Positions 60,006-64,000 of a DNA stretch of 64,000 nucleotides are shown piece by piece; the stretch's first letter is position 1; the number at the start of each line of letters is the position of its first letter. Origin of the DNA: Desulfarculales bacterium UBA702 (GTDB lineage Bacteria > Desulfobacterota > Syntrophobacteria > Syntrophobacterales > Syntrophobacteraceae); NCBI GenBank assembly GCA_002298165.1, contig DBMI01000095.1:1-64000 (forward strand), read 5' to 3'. The position numbers and the translations under genes are program-made. The notes beneath the pieces are model-generated. The model had not been told where the DNA came from. It did not search any database and saw nothing but the letters and a program-made list of their open reading frames with translations.

Positions 60006-62051
60006 ATGTTGAACCGGCAGGTGATGCGAACTCTGATTCTGGTTTTCCTGCTTAGTGCTTTTTTCAGCGTACTTTTTGGCTCTCAAAACGCCTCGGCTAC
60101 TCAAGACGAAATCAATCAAATAAACAGTGTTATTTACAAACAGGGTGCTCAGTGGTGGGCAGGAGAAACCTCCCTCTCACGCCTCAGCCCCGATACCCGT
60201 AAAATGCGACTCGGCCTGGCCAAGCAGACAGCCGCCGCGGCCCAGGGAACGCAATCGCTCGAAGCCCCGTCATCGTCACTGTTGAGTGCGCCTTCCGGGA
60301 GCTTCAACTGGGTTAATTACGGTTATGTAACTCCTCCCAAAGAGCAGGGCAACTGCGGGGCATGCTGGGCATTTGCAACCGTCGGCGCGCTGGAATCCCA
60401 GATTGCGATGTCCAGCGGTTCGATCGTTGATTTGTCCGAGCAAGTGCTTGTCTCCTGCAACACAACAAATGAAGGTTGTAACGGCGGTTATCTCGACGTC
60501 GCCTCCAACTTTTTGAAAACCACCGGAACCCCGCTGGAAGAATGTTTTCCATATACGCAGACCAACAACAAGTGCGCGAACGCCGCTTGCCCCTATTGGA
60601 AAAGCGATGCCTACGAAGTTAGTGGCTGGCACTGGGTCAGTCCTGACACGAACTCATTGAAGAATGCCCTCTACACTTACGGGCCACTTATTGTTTCCAT
60701 GGAGGTCTACAGCGACTTCTACCATTACACGAGCGGCATCTATTCATACGTTAGCGGCACGGACCAGGGCGGTCACGCCATATTGCTGGTGGGCTACGAC
60801 GATTCAAAGCAGTGCTTTATAGTTAAGAACAGTTGGGGCGCCGATTGGGGAGAATCTGGTTACTTCAGGATAGCGTACAACCAGATTAATTCAGTGGTCG
60901 GATTCGCGCAGCAAACAATCGCCTACGAGGGCTATAAACATACCACGGCCCAATGCACCTATTCACTTTCAAGCACAAGCGGAGCGCTTGGTTCCGCCGG
61001 GGGTATAATTACTGTCAATGTCAGCGCCAATACCGGGTGCTGGTGGACTGCCGTCAGCACTACACCCTGGATAACCGTTTCGTCAGGGGCCAGCGGCAAT
61101 GGCAGCGGACCCGTGACATTATCGGTCCCGCGATACACCGGCCCGACCAGGACAGGAACGGTAACGATTGCGGGCATTACTTACACGGTGACTCAGGGTG
61201 TGACGTCGATAACGCCTTATGTGGCCGTTGACCTCGGTTCGCAGGGAGTGTGGATGCTGCAGGGTGGTGCCTGGAATCAGGTGTCGGCATCCTCGCCAAC
61301 GTATATGACCACATTCGGACAAAGAATCGTGGCAAGCTTTGCAGGAGACGGTATTTACCAGTATGACGGCTCAACCGTTACGAAGATTTCGTCCAACGGG
61401 AATATCCAAAAAATGATTGGGGCCGATAACATCTACGTGGATTCTGGTGGATTGTGGCAGTGGAACGGTTCATGGAGTTCGCTGTCGAATAGCGATCCAA
61501 AGAATATTGTAGGATACGCTTCGAATATCTATGTAGATTTCACGCCTTGGGGACTGTGGCAGTGGAACGGTACCACGTGGAAGCAAATCGATACGAAAGT
61601 GCCCATCTCCATGGTTGCCGCGGACACTGACCTATATGCAAACTACGGCAGCTGGGGAGTCTATAAATGGAACGGCAGTGTATGGAGTCAGATTTCAGCA
61701 ACCAGCCCCACTAACATGGTTGCGGCAGGGTCACTCTTATACGTGGATTTCTCCCCATGGGGCCTTTGGCAATATGATGGGACTTCCTGGCAGCAGATCG
61801 ATCACAACTCACCGATTTCCATGGTTGCCGCGGGCACGAACCTGTATGCAGCGTATTCCGGCTGGGGACTTGGGCTCTGGAACGGTTCCCGGTGGAGCCA
61901 GCTTACCACCTCAATACCAACAAACATGGCCGTATCGGGTTTGAACTTTTATGGATGTTTCGGTTCCACGGGGATCTGGCAATATAACGGCGCCTCCTGG
62001 TCACAACTATCCACTTCGGTTGGCGGAAGAATCGTAGCTACCGGCAACTGA
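60006..62051 (+). CDS. secreted papain-like cysteine protease with BACON and WNG repeats
   Basis: A 681-residue exported C1A-family protease. Residues 1-32 are a signal peptide. A short prosegment leads to the papain domain (about 100-310) with oxyanion Gln114, catalytic Cys120 (GNCGACWAFA), His257 (GGHAILLVGYD) and Asn275 (VKNSWGADWGESGYF). A BACON-type beta-sandwich follows (about 317-397, SAGGIITVNVSANTGCWWTA). The C-terminal 280 residues are eight repeats of about 35, each with a Y-[VA]-x5-WG-x-[WY]-x-W-N-G core. AAAAGGA precedes the ATG. Papain proteases are rare in bacteria, and the repeats probably build a propeller for binding sugars or cells. Confidence 0.95.
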   Translation: MLNRQVMRTLILVFLLSAFFSVLFGSQNASATQDEINQINSVIYKQGAQWWAGETSLSRLSPDTRKMRLGLAKQTAAAAQGTQSLEAPSSSLLSAPSGSFNWVNYGYVTPPKEQGNCGACWAFATVGALESQIAMSSGSIVDLSEQVLVSCNTTNEGCNGGYLDVASNFLKTTGTPLEECFPYTQTNNKCANAACPYWKSDAYEVSGWHWVSPDTNSLKNALYTYGPLIVSMEVYSDFYHYTSGIYSYVSGTDQGGHAILLVGYDDSKQCFIVKNSWGADWGESGYFRIAYNQINSVVGFAQQTIAYEGYKHTTAQCTYSLSSTSGALGSAGGIITVNVSANTGCWWTAVSTTPWITVSSGASGNGSGPVTLSVPRYTGPTRTGTVTIAGITYTVTQGVTSITPYVAVDLGSQGVWMLQGGAWNQVSASSPTYMTTFGQRIVASFAGDGIYQYDGSTVTKISSNGNIQKMIGADNIYVDSGGLWQWNGSWSSLSNSDPKNIVGYASNIYVDFTPWGLWQWNGTTWKQIDTKVPISMVAADTDLYANYGSWGVYKWNGSVWSQISATSPTNMVAAGSLLYVDFSPWGLWQYDGTSWQQIDHNSPISMVAAGTNLYAAYSGWGLGLWNGSRWSQLTTSIPTNMAVSGLNFYGCFGSTGIWQYNGASWSQLSTSVGGRIVATGN

Positions 62052-62127
62052 GGGCCGATCAGGATGGACGGCGTTCTAACAGGGTTTTGAACAAGGATGA
62101 AGTACTTCAGCGTTCGAACAATAAGGG

Positions 62128-62209
62128 CGTCATTCCCGCGAAGGCGGGAATCCAGAGCCTTTAAGGATTGTTGAGCATAGGCTGGATTCCCGCCTTCGCG
62201 GGAATGACG
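62128..62209. repeat. REPIN-like element, perfect 28-bp inverted repeat
   Basis: Arms 62128-62155 and 62182-62209 are exact reverse complements, beginning CGTCATTCCCGCGAAGGCGG, with a 26-base spacer. Each arm is itself a hairpin (TTCCCGC/GCGGGAA), so the unit is two REP hairpins in inverted order. The GTCATTCCCGCGAAGGCGGGAATCC-type core is widespread in bacterial genomes. It also follows the protease gene closely and may stop or stabilise its transcript. Confidence 0.93.
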
Positions 62210-62340
62210 AAATTTTGCTCTCATTCTGGAACTCAATTCCCACTAAGGAATACTTTTTCAACACCCTGCCTCGATGATGCAAGGCGGTGATAGCAGGACA
62301 TACAATAAGAACTTAGCACAAAGTGTCCCAGGAATTTTTT

Positions 62341-63822
62341 ATGAAAATAACCCTGATTTCACCATATCCCGACGTAACCTGCTTCGGAATTCGCACGCTC
62401 TCGGCGCATCTTAAGAGCCACGGACACGCAACCCAGCTCGTCTTTCTCCCGGACCCTTTCGGGGATAACATCCGCGAAGGTGTGCCAAGGTATGCCAACT
62501 CTTCGCTCGATGAGCTTGTCTCACTCTGCCAAAAGTCGGACCTGATCGGGCTAACCCTTATGACCAACTTCTTCGAGGGTGCCGTTCAGATAACGGAAAG
62601 AATCAAAGGCAGCCTCGATGCTCCAGTGATCTGGGGCGGCGTTCACCCGACCATAAGGCCTGAGGAATCGATCCGCCATGCCGATCTGGTATGCATCGGT
62701 GAAGCCGAAGACTCGCTCCTCGAACTCACCGATACAATGTCGCGCGGAGAGAATTATTTCGACATAAAGAATATTTGGGCAAAAAACGGCAGGGGAGTAG
62801 TTCGAAACAGCCTTAGTCCGCTTCCGGCGGACCTCAACCGCTACAGCTTCCCCGATTATTCGATGGAAGACCACCACGTTATGATCGAGGGCAAAATCGT
62901 CCCGCTCGATCACGACCTCATGAAGGGCTTCCTTCGCAGGGGCACGGTCGCCGATTACCTGGGCAGGACCGGGTATCAGACAATGACGAGCCGCGGCTGT
63001 CCCTACGCCTGCGCATACTGTATAAACGACACCGTAAATAAGATGTACGGCGGCCGGGGCAAGCTTCGCTGGAGAACGGTCGGGCACGTTATGGAAGAAT
63101 TGGAATGGGTGCGCGAAAATATGCCCTATGTCGACTATATCTGGATTTCCGACGATGAATTCATGGCCAGGAAAGCCGATGACCTGGAGCTTTTCTGTAG
63201 CGAGTACAAGTCCAGGATAGGCCTTCCATTCTCCTGCCTCGTAAGCCCTTTATCGGTTACCGAAGAGAAAATGCGAATGCTTGTCGATGCCGGGCTGATT
63301 TACGTGCAGATGGGCGTCGAGAGCGGAAGCGTTCGAATGCAGGAGTTGTTCGGACGAAGGAACATGAACAATTCCAGGATGAAGAAGGCAATAGAGATAA
63401 TAAACAAATTCAAGGACAACATGCATGCCCCCAGCTACGACTTCCTTGTGGACGTCCCCTGGGAAACGGTCCGGGATAAGGTTGACAGCCTCGAATTCAT
63501 ATCCGACATTCCCAAGCCGTTTCGAATTCAACCCTTTACGCTGATCCTCTATCCCGGCACCCGCCTGTATGAAATCGCCAAGGAAACCGGGATGATCGGC
63601 GATGAGATGAAGGAGATCTACAACAAAACCTACGTAATGCGCGAGCCAAACTACCTGAACCTGCTCCTGGTGCTCTCCCGGAATGGGAAATTCCCGTCGG
63701 CGCTGTTGAAATTCCTCATCAGTCCCCCTGTCCTGGCGGTATTTAACAGTAAACCCATGAAGCCAATATTCAAGGCCCTTTACCTCGGCATAAGGGCCCT
63801 GCGCCAGTTTCTGAAAAAATGA
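62341..63822 (+). CDS. B12-binding radical SAM protein
   Basis: A 493-residue enzyme. The N-terminal B12-binding-like domain (ITLISPYPDV, VIWGGVHPTIRPEE, VCIGEAEDSLLEL) is followed by the radical SAM core with CPYACAYC (about 215-222), and a C-terminal helical tail. The family (in the BchE/HpnJ/PhpK range) carries out methylations and rearrangements on lipids, sugars or antibiotics. The ATG 62341 with AGGA upstream is better than the earlier 62323. The next gene starts at its stop codon (ATGA overlap) and is another such protein, so they form a pair in a pathway whose remainder lies beyond the window. Confidence 0.9.
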   Translation: MKITLISPYPDVTCFGIRTLSAHLKSHGHATQLVFLPDPFGDNIREGVPRYANSSLDELVSLCQKSDLIGLTLMTNFFEGAVQITERIKGSLDAPVIWGGVHPTIRPEESIRHADLVCIGEAEDSLLELTDTMSRGENYFDIKNIWAKNGRGVVRNSLSPLPADLNRYSFPDYSMEDHHVMIEGKIVPLDHDLMKGFLRRGTVADYLGRTGYQTMTSRGCPYACAYCINDTVNKMYGGRGKLRWRTVGHVMEELEWVRENMPYVDYIWISDDEFMARKADDLELFCSEYKSRIGLPFSCLVSPLSVTEEKMRMLVDAGLIYVQMGVESGSVRMQELFGRRNMNNSRMKKAIEIINKFKDNMHAPSYDFLVDVPWETVRDKVDSLEFISDIPKPFRIQPFTLILYPGTRLYEIAKETGMIGDEMKEIYNKTYVMREPNYLNLLLVLSRNGKFPSALLKFLISPPVLAVFNSKPMKPIFKALYLGIRALRQFLKK

Positions 63823-64000
63823 TGAAGATCCTCCTCATACAATCGTTCATGGGAGGCGCTGAGCCTCCGATTTTCCCGATCGGCCTCGCCTGCCTCAAGT
63901 CTTCTCTTGCCGGTCACGACGTCAGGGTATTCGATACCAATATCTCACCCAGACCTTTTGACGAACTGGAATCGATGCTCGTGGACTTCGCGCCGGATGT
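63822..64000 (+). CDS. B12-binding radical SAM protein, 5' part only
   Basis: Starts at 63822 (an ATG three bases earlier is also in frame and overlaps the previous stop). The 59 complete codons give KILLIQSFMGGAEPPIFPIG and LACLKSSLAGHDVRVFD, a cobalamin-binding Rossmann start typical of B12-dependent radical SAM proteins. The gene is cut by the window edge, so the SAM motif is not visible. It is translationally coupled to the upstream paralogue. Confidence 0.75.
   Translation, partial: MKILLIQSFMGGAEPPIFPIGLACLKSSLAGHDVRVFDTNISPRPFDELESMLVDFAPD

Overview
This window looks like a chromosomal segment of an anaerobic Gram-negative bacterium, probably a Syntrophobacter-like member of the Desulfobacterota (old Deltaproteobacteria). 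That placement is an inference. It rests on separate glyQ and glyS subunit genes, a PEP-CTERM protein, several radical SAM and ferredoxin-like proteins, Tat-exported redox proteins, outer-membrane efflux machinery and moderate GC content. No rRNA, CRISPR array, prophage or intact transposase was found. Two tRNA genes are present: tRNA-Phe(GAA) with encoded CCA, and initiator tRNA-Met(CAU) without it. Each has a recognisable promoter and terminator.

Layout. 0.2-9.3 kb is housekeeping: a diguanylate cyclase, a TrhP-type U32 protein, an alpha/beta hydrolase, then a tight run dprA-topA-pilD-rsmE-zinc-ribbon protein. 9.5-13.1 kb is accessory: tRNA-Phe, a DUF4238 protein, AT-richer debris with a 24-bp tandem repeat, a frameshifted SDR, a zinc alcohol dehydrogenase and a gene remnant. 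13.1-21.6 kb holds a TMTC-like membrane TPR protein, then a TetR regulator with a perfect 24-bp palindromic operator lying on its own promoter, followed by a complete RND tripartite pump (outer-membrane factor, fusion protein, permease). 21.8-24.4 kb has a circularly permuted glycosidase-like protein paired with a methyltransferase, and a DUF1003 gene broken by one extra A. 24.7-31.5 kb is rpiB, glyQS, a small unknown protein and a membrane-anchored spermidine-synthase-like protein.

31.6-43.6 kb contains a Tat-type radical SAM enzyme, an exported D-aminoacylase relative, then a minus-strand operon: HlyD, two separate ABC ATPases, two ABC-2 permeases, LhgO, a GyrI-like protein and a Dabb protein. 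A Do-type periplasmic protease follows. 44-50 kb has a tiny double zinc-knuckle protein, tRNA-fMet, a PEP-CTERM protein with a possible sigma-54 promoter, and a PstS-like binding protein coupled to a hybrid histidine kinase. 49.6-52.8 kb is rich in palindromic and dispersed repeats, with a probable group II intron scrap, around a Tat-exported Fe-S aldo/keto reductase.

52.8-57 kb carries a small SMR-like membrane protein, a membrane-anchored Ser/Thr kinase converging on a PP2C phosphatase-PII operon, and an amino-acid permease. The PII protein lacks the uridylylated tyrosine. 57.2-57.6 kb holds an unannotatable but recognisable wreck of a sigma-54 activator. 57.6-64 kb has a dienelactone hydrolase, a DUF362 ferredoxin-like protein, and a secreted papain-like protease with a BACON domain and eight C-terminal WNG repeats behind a near-consensus sigma-54 promoter. 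A REPIN-like element follows, then two adjacent B12-binding radical SAM genes, the second cut by the window edge.

The main non-routine observations are the asymmetric ABC ATPase pair, the TetR operator/promoter overlap, the permuted glycosidase, the kinase/phosphatase/PII cluster, the sigma-54-driven secreted protease, and several broken genes that could be either real decay or assembly indels.
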